Origin: Bacteroidales bacterium
GTDB lineage: Bacteria; Bacteroidota; Bacteroidia; Bacteroidales; Paludibacteraceae
Reading direction: 5' to 3'
DNA: 64,000 nt
Assembly (NCBI GenBank): GCA_015061115.1
Contig: SUXE01000009.1
Span: 1-64,000 of the forward strand
The stretch's first letter is position 1. Every line of letters starts with the position of its first letter. Below, piece after piece: positions 57,627 through 64,000 of the stretch. The position numbers and the translations under genes were made by a program. Under the pieces are notes generated by a model. That model was not told where the DNA came from, did not search any database, and saw only the letters and a program-made list of their open reading frames with translations.

Positions 57627-57689
57627 GGATTGTTAAGGGCGGAACGCCCTAACCCTTCCTTTCTTCTGCGAGTTCGTAAGAACGAGCAG
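57627..57689. repeat. Two-hairpin intergenic element, copy 2
   Basis: Begins AGGATTGTTAAGGGC; hairpin 1 core AGGGC-GGAAC-GCCCT (57636-57650). Hairpin 2: CTGC (57666-57669), GA, GTTC, loop GTAA, GAAC, GA, GCAG (57686-57689). The internal GA/GA pair is conserved in copy 3, while both stems differ by compensating changes. It lies just past the dacB stop. Confidence 0.8.
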
Positions 57690-57737
57690 TTATAAAAGGC
57701 AAGTATAGTTATAAATCATTGCATAAAAGGATATATT

Positions 57738-58217
57738 ATGAAAGATGAATTGACAAATACAAACAACAATTATCCAAGTAGTGAGCATCAAAATTCAAAA
57801 GTCGAGGAATATGATATAGAAGGTTCACAACAGACATATAATAGAGGGCACAAAAACACAGAAATCGGATTTCTTGATGCGATCAGAATTTGTATCATGG
57901 AAAAATATGCCACATTCAGAGGACGCGCCACACGAGCCGAATTCTGGTACTTCGTACTTTTCCACTCTATACTCCTTATGTTTAGTTCATTCCTGTATAA
58001 TGGAGGCACAGCAGATGTATATGTGGGGGAAGTGGCTATGCGACTTTACTGGGTGGCATACGTAGGATTATTTATACCACTTATTTCAGTGACAGTCCGT
58101 CGTCTGCATGATATAGGAAGAAGCGGTTGGTGGTATTTGGCACCTTTCTCCTGGATTTTATGTGCTCTTGAAAGTCAGAAATGCGATAATGAATATGGTC
58201 CTTATATAAGACATTAA
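57738..58217 (+). CDS. DUF805 membrane protein
   Basis: A 159-residue protein. About 50 polar residues (asparagine-, glutamine- and serine-rich) precede the DUF805 domain: YATFRGRATRAEFWYFVLFHSILL, membrane helices at about 72-90, 103-122 and 130-148, and the hallmark VTVRRLHDIGRSGWW. The family is widespread inner-membrane proteins of unknown function. It stands alone and its stop is followed by the dispersed palindrome at 58231. Confidence 0.88.
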   Translation: MKDELTNTNNNYPSSEHQNSKVEEYDIEGSQQTYNRGHKNTEIGFLDAIRICIMEKYATFRGRATRAEFWYFVLFHSILLMFSSFLYNGGTADVYVGEVAMRLYWVAYVGLFIPLISVTVRRLHDIGRSGWWYLAPFSWILCALESQKCDNEYGPYIRH

Positions 58218-58230
58218 TAATTATAAAACG

Positions 58231-58256
58231 TAGAGACGCCGCAATGCGACGTCTCT
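58231..58256. repeat. Dispersed palindrome, GAGACG family
   Basis: AGAGACGCCGC (58232-58242), AAT, GCGACGTCTCT (58246-58256), one mismatch. It sits between converging genes (DUF805 stop 58217, monooxygenase-like stop 58263), as expected of a repeat that may serve as a shared terminator. Confidence 0.75.
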
Positions 58257-58262
58257 TCAATA

Positions 58263-58541
58263 TCAGAATTTCTCAATCTCCACGCTTTCCACAAAATTCG
58301 CCTTGATTTTGCCTAATTTCTTAAAATTATCTGTGGCAGTATGGATCTTTTGAGCCTCATCACTCTCCCATTTTTCAAGCAGTAAGACGGTGTTAACGTC
58401 GTCGACAGGCAAGAAATAATCATATTGCATATTCCCCGGTTCGACGCGGCTGTTCTCAGCAATCTTTTCCATCTTTACAGACGCCATAAAGGCATCACGC
58501 ATACCATTTTTGCAATGGTAGTAAACAATCATTGTCAGCAT
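58263..58541 (-). CDS. ABM/YgiN-type monooxygenase-fold protein
   Basis: A 92-residue single-domain protein of the antibiotic biosynthesis monooxygenase fold: MIVYYHCKNGMRDAFMASV, SRVEPGNMQYDYFLPV, TVLLLEKWESDEA. Members dimerise through beta strands and include quinol monooxygenases and enzymes of unknown substrate. Cytoplasmic. No informative neighbours. Confidence 0.85.
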   Translation of the reverse strand: MLTMIVYYHCKNGMRDAFMASVKMEKIAENSRVEPGNMQYDYFLPVDDVNTVLLLEKWESDEAQKIHTATDNFKKLGKIKANFVESVEIEKF

Positions 58542-58644
58542 AGTTCATCAGATTTAATTTGTTGTAAAGATAGTGAATGATTATCAATTTTGACAAAGGC
58601 ATGACATCATGAAATAATATCATAGTCATTAAACAATATCCCGA

Positions 58645-59427
58645 TCACGGCATATATTCATATTCGCCATTCATTATAGCACTTCTTATTTCTTTTTCAA
58701 GAGCCACCTCATCATATTCAGTTTTTACAAATTCTTCGAACTGAATGTTTTTATGCCCGAGAAGATAATCTGTTTTCAAACGTGAGGTAAAGTAAAAATA
58801 AAGTGTTTTGATATGATCCGTTTTTTCTATCTCAGACTTGTCGTTTGCCAAGAACAAAGACAGTCCATTGTCTACTCCAATAGTTGAATGGTCTGCGATA
58901 TACTCACAAAAACCTTCATTTTTCCACGATTCCATGAAATACTCCTTCCATTTCGACAATCTCTTTGACAGATATATATGGCACAACTCATGTATGACAA
59001 CATCTGATAATGAGGAATTTTCAAAACCGTCCATTCTGTTTTCCTTGATTAAACTTTTATTAATCACAATATGATCAAACAGATATCTTGTCACGCCTTG
59101 GTGATTAGCATCCCATACGAGTGCTTTCCATAAAAATTCATTTGTGCTGTTACAAAGTATTAAATTAACATCAAAATCGCTGGGGTCTATACCTTTCTCA
59201 GACAACGTCTTGTTCACAATGTCTGATATCGCTTGTATATCATCTTTTGTTGCCCCGGCATCAGACACATACCACTTGACACCAGAAGTTTCCAACATCA
59301 ATTCTGAACCGATTTTGGTGCATTGCACATATAAAGCATTCATCAAAACCGCAACAGGAATTGCCAGCGCAATTTTTTTTAGTTGTGTTAAAATAAAACG
59401 TCCTAATTTTTTTAACTTCTCTTTCAT
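58645..59427 (-). CDS. Membrane-anchored HExxH metallopeptidase-like protein
   Basis: A 260-residue protein. A basic N-terminus (KEKLKKLGR) precedes one membrane helix (about 20-37, IALAIPVAVLMNALYVQC), so the rest faces the periplasm. The zinc motif is VIHELCHIYLS (HELCH, 146-150), followed by WKNEGFCEYIADHS, in which Glu171 could be the third ligand as in gluzincins (NEGF). A neighbouring His180 may contribute. I do not recognise the family. The Cys inside HExxH is unusual but allowed. It is single, with a promoter-like pair upstream. Confidence 0.7.
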   Translation of the reverse strand: MKEKLKKLGRFILTQLKKIALAIPVAVLMNALYVQCTKIGSELMLETSGVKWYVSDAGATKDDIQAISDIVNKTLSEKGIDPSDFDVNLILCNSTNEFLWKALVWDANHQGVTRYLFDHIVINKSLIKENRMDGFENSSLSDVVIHELCHIYLSKRLSKWKEYFMESWKNEGFCEYIADHSTIGVDNGLSLFLANDKSEIEKTDHIKTLYFYFTSRLKTDYLLGHKNIQFEEFVKTEYDEVALEKEIRSAIMNGEYEYMP

Positions 59428-59512
59428 ACCTTTTTTCTACTGAATTTGACTAAAACGTCAGACAAAACATTAATAAAAAACATCTCGCATTCTATATCAT
59501 CAAAATAATTCA

Positions 59513-59542
59513 CAAAGATATATTATTGTTTCTAACAACAAT
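59513..59542 (-). promoter_or_regulatory. Putative promoter of the HELCH protein gene
   Basis: Minus strand ATTG (59542-59539), an 18-base spacer, TATCTTTG (59520-59513). Leader about 80 nt. Confidence 0.4.
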
Positions 59543-59646
59543 ACAAACTGCACGAAAAAATTAAGGCGGCAAAGGTTGATTTATTTACAAATAGTTTTTA
59601 TAGTTTTTTTTAACAAATACAGAGCATATCTATAAAAAACATTTCA

Positions 59647-59654
59647 TATATTTG
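59647..59654 (+). promoter_or_regulatory. -7-like element ahead of the Ig-like secreted protein
   Basis: TATATTTG at 59647-59654, a perfect -7 match; no clear -33 at the right distance. About 75-95 bases upstream of the start. Confidence 0.35.
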
Positions 59655-59751
59655 CGATGTTAGTTAGTGAATGACCTACATTTAATCTCAAATACATCAG
59701 CAATGTGGTCATTTTTTAGTAGATATAATGTTTAACCAAAAAGACAAGCTT

Positions 59752-61458
59752 ATGCGAAAAAGAGTACTTTTTAGTTTAGGTTTACTTTCTGCCGTATCAA
59801 CATTTGCGACAGTAAAAACCGTCACACTTCCGGCTGTGCAAGAAAGCCGCAACTGTAGTTTTATTATCAGAGACATTCCTGATAGTCTTGGTGTAACAGA
59901 AGAGCAACAGAAAGCTCTCAACACTTTGGTAGGCAACACCTACGAAGAGAACACCACCGTCTACTTCTACTCTGATTCTCTTGAAAACGGCACTTTTAAA
60001 GACACATTAAAATGTGAGATTTCTATTGGCAAAAAGGTCAGTTTAGTGGTCAAAGATACCCTTCTTTGTGCAGAAGACAGCACTCCAGCTATTTCTCTTG
60101 TGCATTTCAACGATGGATTTTATTGGAGAAAGAATCCTTACTCTGGTGTATATGAAGAAGTCAAGCCTCACTACAACATAACTGTATTGAAAGGAAGAAT
60201 ACTACCACAAGATTCAATAGCATTATTAGATTCTCTTTCTAGAATACCTTTTGACACTACTAGTCACGATTCCACTTTATCCTATATTCCTCGCTATGTT
60301 TACAATCCTAACTTCGTGCATTTTTTCGACGATGTCAATCAGACAGGATTATATTCATTTGGAGCGAAAGACACATTAAATGGTTGTAGTCAAACAGGCT
60401 ACGCAACAATAACAGTGAAGAAATGTAATACAGATATTCACTGGATCAACTATGATGGTCCAAAAGAGTACCATGAATTCAGAAGCGATGACTATTTGTC
60501 ATATCTGAAAGAGGATTCCATCTATGTCCTAGATCCATTTGTGAACTGTATATGCAAACTGCCACTTGACACAATTGTTGAGAGCACACAATCCGAAAAT
60601 CCAGAAGATTGTGACTATTACAAATATGACGTGACTGTCAAGTTGGTAGCGACTATACATGATCTCAATGGAGTTGTTGAATCCGACACTATTGTAGCGT
60701 ACGTTCTGCACTTGGACGATTCTGGATCATCATTCGAAATAGCACCAGATACAGCTATCGCTACTTTTAATGGCAACTGCGTCTTCACCGTTCCTGAAAT
60801 CAGTATTTTGAGGCCATCATGTGATTGTGGATCATACTACTACACTCAGAATCTGCACACAGGTGACACAATAACAAAGTCGTGTGATGTTATATTCACA
60901 TTCAGAAACTACTGTAAAGGGGATACAATCAGGAAAATGAGAGTCCTTGTGCCAGACGACATAAAGATACTCGGCTATGACACCACAGTATACACAAAAG
61001 ACAGCATAGCACTAACGAGAATCTTTTTCGTCGACAGTCGTCTTCCTCAATACAATTCGTTTACGCATAAGATAGAAACGAACCTTTCTAACACAACAAT
61101 CACGAAAGCATATTTCAATTCTATCGCTGAAGAGAACTTGGTTCTACGTACTGGAGGAAAGGAGATGCCAATACCATATTTCCTTGACAATGTCAGCAAG
61201 ACAGGAACGTACTATATTGTGGCAACAGATACTACGACAGGATGTGAGGCGACAAAAGACTTCGTCATCACAGTGCTTGGAAAAGACTCTACACCAGCTC
61301 CACTATACCCTGCAGACATCTACGAGGTTAAAGGAAACATCTACACTGTTTCTGGTGCTGTAGTGATGAAGAATGTATATTTGAAAGACGTGAAGGATAT
61401 ATTGAAAGAAGGTCTTTATATCTTCAACAACAGAAAAATATATATCAAGAAAGATTAA
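59752..61458 (+). CDS. Large secreted Cys-containing Ig-like protein
   Basis: A 568-residue protein if started at ATG 59752 (MRKRVLFSLGLLSAVSTFA, a clean signal peptide); an in-frame ATG at 59728 would add eight polar residues. The body looks like several beta-sandwich (PKD/Ig-like) units with recurring phrases: NQTGLYSFGAKDTLNGCSQTGYATITVKK and SKTGTYYIVATDTTTGCEATKDFVITV are about 290 residues apart and clearly related. Cysteine pairs (CNC, CDCG) suggest disulfides. The last 45 residues (YEVKGNIYTVSGAVVM through KIYIKKD) resemble an alternative short C-terminal sorting region. A surface-exposed structural or adhesion role is inferred. Confidence 0.75.
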   Translation: MRKRVLFSLGLLSAVSTFATVKTVTLPAVQESRNCSFIIRDIPDSLGVTEEQQKALNTLVGNTYEENTTVYFYSDSLENGTFKDTLKCEISIGKKVSLVVKDTLLCAEDSTPAISLVHFNDGFYWRKNPYSGVYEEVKPHYNITVLKGRILPQDSIALLDSLSRIPFDTTSHDSTLSYIPRYVYNPNFVHFFDDVNQTGLYSFGAKDTLNGCSQTGYATITVKKCNTDIHWINYDGPKEYHEFRSDDYLSYLKEDSIYVLDPFVNCICKLPLDTIVESTQSENPEDCDYYKYDVTVKLVATIHDLNGVVESDTIVAYVLHLDDSGSSFEIAPDTAIATFNGNCVFTVPEISILRPSCDCGSYYYTQNLHTGDTITKSCDVIFTFRNYCKGDTIRKMRVLVPDDIKILGYDTTVYTKDSIALTRIFFVDSRLPQYNSFTHKIETNLSNTTITKAYFNSIAEENLVLRTGGKEMPIPYFLDNVSKTGTYYIVATDTTTGCEATKDFVITVLGKDSTPAPLYPADIYEVKGNIYTVSGAVVMKNVYLKDVKDILKEGLYIFNNRKIYIKKD

Positions 61459-61461
61459 AAT

Positions 61462-61488
61462 GTAGGGGCAGGCCTCGTGCCTACCCTC
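61462..61488. repeat. GTAGGGGCAGG-type intergenic repeat
   Basis: GTAGGGGCAGGC, CTCGT, GCCTACCC: an imperfect palindrome just after the stop at 61458. A related copy in the opposite direction lies at 61908-61935. Confidence 0.65.
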
Positions 61489-61539
61489 ATGTACCTAATG
61501 GTCTTCCCAAGACCTGATCATATAAATAGATAATTTATT

Positions 61540-61572
61540 AGCCTACGGTTGTGACCCAATCGTAGGCTTTTC
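61540..61572 (+). terminator. Terminator of the Ig-like protein gene
   Basis: AGCCTACG (61540-61547) and CGTAGGCT (61561-61568), perfect 8-base stem, 13-base loop, then TTTCGTTT. Confidence 0.7.
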
Positions 61573-61613
61573 GTTTGCTCTTAGTTAATATGATAGTTGG
61601 AATGTTGGATTTG

Positions 61614-61675
61614 AGGATTCCAAAGGGCGGAACGCCCTTCCCCTCCCAAAATTCGCGAGTCCGTAGGACGAGCGA
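61614..61675. repeat. Two-hairpin intergenic element, copy 3
   Basis: Begins AGGATT; hairpin 1 AAGGGC-GGAAC-GCCCTT (61623-61639). Hairpin 2: TCGC (61653-61656), GA, GTCC, loop GTA, GGAC, GA, GCGA (61672-61675). Compared with copy 2 both stems of hairpin 2 keep pairing through compensating changes. Confidence 0.8.
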
Positions 61676-61720
61676 TTTGACAATTATGAATAAAATTGAT
61701 TGACCTAATGCACTTGTGGA

Positions 61721-61864
61721 TCATTTTTTACACTCTGAACACTTGTCACAGCCATGGCAATCGCACTTGTCGCACCCACAACAATTGTTTTCTTTAGACA
61801 CAAGACGTTTTACAGCGAAAAAAACCGCCACTGCTATTATGATATATACGATTATCTCCTGCAT
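61721..61864 (-). CDS. FeoB-associated Cys-rich membrane protein
   Basis: A 47-residue protein, too short for most gene callers. ATG at 61864. One membrane helix (about 4-18, IIVYIIIAVAVFFAV), a basic stop (KRLVSK), then ten cysteines or metal-type residues in 20 positions: NNCCGCDKCDCHGCDKCSEC. It lies 66 bases downstream of feoB, the usual place for FeoB-associated Cys-rich proteins. Such proteins probably bind Fe2+ or assist FeoB at the inner membrane; this role is inferred from context. Confidence 0.85.
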   Translation of the reverse strand: MQEIIVYIIIAVAVFFAVKRLVSKENNCCGCDKCDCHGCDKCSECKK

Positions 61865-61907
61865 AAGCTTCTGGTTTGAATGATATTATTTTTCCTCATT
61901 GCGGATT

Positions 61908-61935
61908 GCGGGCAGGTTTGAAAACTACCCCTACG
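61908..61935. repeat. GTAGGGGCAGG-type repeat covering the feoB stop codon
   Basis: On the minus strand CGTAGGGGTAG, TTTTCAAA, CCTGCCCGC. The TAG stop of feoB (61933-61931) is part of the repeat's first arm. It is related to the repeat at 61462. Confidence 0.65.
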
Positions 61936-64000
61936 AAATCAAATTTGCGATCTGATAGAATGCGAACGATACGATCCATGCCACCAATGTGGTATAACAT
62001 ACCGCAAACGCCGCCCACTTGGCCGTAGATTCTTTTGCCAATGCTGTGACTGCCGCTATACATGGTGAGCATAACAAGATGAACAGGATCAACGAGAATG
62101 CCACAACAGGTGTGAAGACGTGTGTTCCATCCTGGTACTGTACGTTTTGAAGAGCTGTCACAAGTTTCTCACTCTCTTCATCTGCCTCTCCATCCGCTTG
62201 GTAAAGAATACCCATAGATGACACGACAATCTCTTTCGCTGCTAAACCTGTGAGGATGCTTACAGATGTTTTCCAATCAAAACCAAGTGGTTTGAACACC
62301 GGAGCTATAAACTTTCCAATGCTTCCGATATATGAGTTTTCACTCTGCACAGATGATCTTAGCAACGTCAACTCCGCATACTCATCACTACCCTCGTCTA
62401 CCTGGGCAATCTTTGCGTCGATCTCATCCAATTCAGGCGAAGCCGATGGGAAGTAATTCAAAGCCCACAATATGATAGACGCAAGCAAAATGACTGTACC
62501 CATCTTCTTAAGATACTGCACTGCCTTGTCCCACATATGAATCAAGACGCTTCTCCACGTAGGTATACGGTATGGAGGCAACTCCATCACAAACTCCTCA
62601 CTGTTGTTCTTAAACTTTGTCTTTTTAAGCAATAATGCCGTCAGAATGGCAAAAAATATTCCTATAAGATAGATCAGGAAGAGCATCAAGCCTTGCTTCT
62701 CCGAGAAGAACGCACTCACAAGCAATAGGTAGACGGGAAGACGCGCCGAACAAGACATGAATGGTATCGCCATCATTGTGATGATTCTATCTTTCGGATT
62801 CTCCAATGTACGTGTCGCCATAATAGCTGGCACAGCACATCCAAAGCCGCTCAGCATAGGGATGAAACTTTTACCGTGTAAGCCGACCTTGTGCATCACC
62901 CTATCCATAATAAACGCCGCTCTCGCCATATAACCCGTGTCTTCCAGAATGGCGATAAAGAAGAACAGGATCAGGATATTTGGCAAGAAGACGATCACTC
63001 CACCCACTCCGGCAATAATTCCGTCTACAATAAGATCCGCAAGCATTCCTTCCGGCATCACACTTTTCACTCCATCACAGATCAACGACACCAAACTCTC
63101 GATCCATCCCTGCGGATATGCTCCAAGCTGGAAAGTAGCTTCAAACATCAGGAAGAGGAACAACAAAAGGAATGGGAATCCAAGCCATTTATGCGTAAGA
63201 ATTCTGTCTGCTTTATACTCCAAATCATTCTGGACACCCTCTTTCCACTCCAACGTCTCATTCAAGGCTCCACGAATGAATCCATATTTGGCATTTGTTA
63301 TGACGCTGGCGATATCTTCGTCGTAAGTCATGGCTATTGCCTCACGTGATTCCTCAACCTGCTTTCTGATAGGCTCATAATCAGGAAATGATTTTTTTAC
63401 GAATTCTTCAGTATGCTTGTCTCCTTCGAGCAGTTTCAGAATGATATATCTGAAAGGATAATCCACCGCTATCTCATTGTGTGACGCGATAAGCGGTTTG
63501 ATTTTCTCAATCTCCTTCTCTATCGATGTGCCATAGTTGATATGGATATGCTTAAGCAAAGTCTCCTTCTCTTCGTGGATATTCACAATATGGTCGAGCA
63601 CATGAGTGATACCCTCTCCAGTCTTCGCAATTGTTGGCACACATGGGAAACCGATGATTTTCTCAAGTTGGTCGATATCAAGTTTGGAACCTGTCCTTTC
63701 AAGCACGTCATACATATTCAGTGCCATCACCATACGGACATTCATGTCGATAAGCTGTGTGGTCAGGAACATATTGCGCGCAAGATTACCTGTATCCACC
63801 ACATTAAGAATCATGTCGGGATGCTGTTCTGTGATATACTCACGCACATAAAGTTCTTCCGGTGAATATTCCGTAATGGAATATGTGCCTGGGAGGTCGA
63901 CAAGGTTAATAGTATAGCCTTTATGGTAGAATGTTCCTGTCTTCGACGAGACTGTCACTCCACTATAGTTGCCAACATGCTCATGCAGTCCAGTGGCGTG
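61931..64000 (-). CDS. feoB: Ferrous iron transporter FeoB, truncated by window edge
   Basis: 690 residues of the Fe2+ transporter; the N-terminus, including the G1 P-loop and any fused FeoA domain, lies beyond the right edge. The visible frame enters at ATGLHEHVGNYSGVTV (switch I region), then G3 DLPGTYS, and the G4-like NMYD. The Gate domains follow, with about 10 membrane helices (FLPNILILFFFIAILEDTGYMARAAF, FGCAVPAIMATRTL with Cys, SCSARLPVYLLL). The last helices (CIAAVTALAKEST) end near 1930. The GTG codon at 63958 is not the start, since the frame continues upstream to the edge. The FeoB-associated Cys-rich gene follows. Confidence 0.95.
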   Translation of the reverse strand, partial: HATGLHEHVGNYSGVTVSSKTGTFYHKGYTINLVDLPGTYSITEYSPEELYVREYITEQHPDMILNVVDTGNLARNMFLTTQLIDMNVRMVMALNMYDVLERTGSKLDIDQLEKIIGFPCVPTIAKTGEGITHVLDHIVNIHEEKETLLKHIHINYGTSIEKEIEKIKPLIASHNEIAVDYPFRYIILKLLEGDKHTEEFVKKSFPDYEPIRKQVEESREAIAMTYDEDIASVITNAKYGFIRGALNETLEWKEGVQNDLEYKADRILTHKWLGFPFLLLFLFLMFEATFQLGAYPQGWIESLVSLICDGVKSVMPEGMLADLIVDGIIAGVGGVIVFLPNILILFFFIAILEDTGYMARAAFIMDRVMHKVGLHGKSFIPMLSGFGCAVPAIMATRTLENPKDRIITMMAIPFMSCSARLPVYLLLVSAFFSEKQGLMLFLIYLIGIFFAILTALLLKKTKFKNNSEEFVMELPPYRIPTWRSVLIHMWDKAVQYLKKMGTVILLASIILWALNYFPSASPELDEIDAKIAQVDEGSDEYAELTLLRSSVQSENSYIGSIGKFIAPVFKPLGFDWKTSVSILTGLAAKEIVVSSMGILYQADGEADEESEKLVTALQNVQYQDGTHVFTPVVAFSLILFILLCSPCIAAVTALAKESTAKWAAFAVCYTTLVAWIVSFAFYQIANLIS

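Larger units (their letters stand above)
59428..59751. other. Divergent intergenic region, about 300 bases
   Basis: AT-rich, between two divergent genes. It holds promoter-like elements on both strands (59513-59542 minus; 59647-59654 plus) and no ORF. Confidence 0.6.

Noticed and set aside
63542-63865. Plus-strand frames opposite feoB
   Set aside because: Antisense shadows of the conserved G domain.

Overview
The window is chromosomal DNA from a member of the Bacteroidota, almost certainly order Bacteroidales. The evidence is as follows. The order rpsU, xer, hpf, tRNA-Tyr, tRNA-Thr, tuf, tRNA-Trp, secE, nusG, rplK, rplA, rplJ, rplL, rpoB, rpoC, DUF3467 is the layout I know from Bacteroidales. 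Several promoters match the Bacteroidota consensus (TTTG, about 19-21 nt, TAnnTTTG). There are several proteins with type IX secretion (T9SS) C-terminal sorting domains and a GldJ-type lipoprotein. DNA is AT-rich, especially between genes. I cannot name a genus.

Layout. 1-4 kb: an edge-truncated secreted protein, then a tight pair of a fibre-like surface protein and a legumain-like (C13) T9SS protease. 4-8 kb: dnaE. 8-16.5 kb: accessory envelope genes: a DUF1566 protein, a lipoprotein/TerB/J-domain fusion, a GH43+CBM6 glycosidase exported by T9SS, and two small secreted proteins. 16.7-21 kb: two tandem DUF4140/DUF4139 proteins, one with a TonB-receptor plug domain inserted. 21.3-26.1 kb: an unusual pair, a gingipain-like (C25/caspase-fold) protease gene overlapping a 1314-residue amphipathic-repeat protein that ends in an HExxH zincin. 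26.1-28.6 kb: gene-poor AT-rich DNA and an AAA+/DUF234 ATPase with an operator-like palindrome upstream. 28.6-43.3 kb: the translation/transcription core cluster. 43.4-53 kb: housekeeping genes (radical SAM, LTA-synthase-like sulfatase, murF, gldJ, thioredoxin-like, M24 peptidase). 53-64 kb: topA, hisE with a decayed HisI half, dacB, DUF805, a monooxygenase-like protein, an anchored metallopeptidase, an Ig-like secreted protein, a 47-residue FeoB-associated protein that is easily missed, and an edge-truncated feoB.

How the parts work together. The core cluster supplies ribosomal proteins, RNA polymerase, EF-Tu and the Sec/NusG factors. The likely common promoter lies at 41.9 kb, and a strong terminator-like hairpin between rplL and rpoB may tune the ratio of ribosomal protein to polymerase. 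The T9SS cargo (C13 protease, GH43, small sorting-domain protein, probably the Ig-like protein) depends on a secretion machine of which gldJ is the only part seen here.

The most novel candidates are the protease/zincin-repeat pair, the plug-bearing DUF4139 protein, the trans-envelope J-domain lipoprotein, and a family of two-hairpin intergenic elements whose stems covary between copies.
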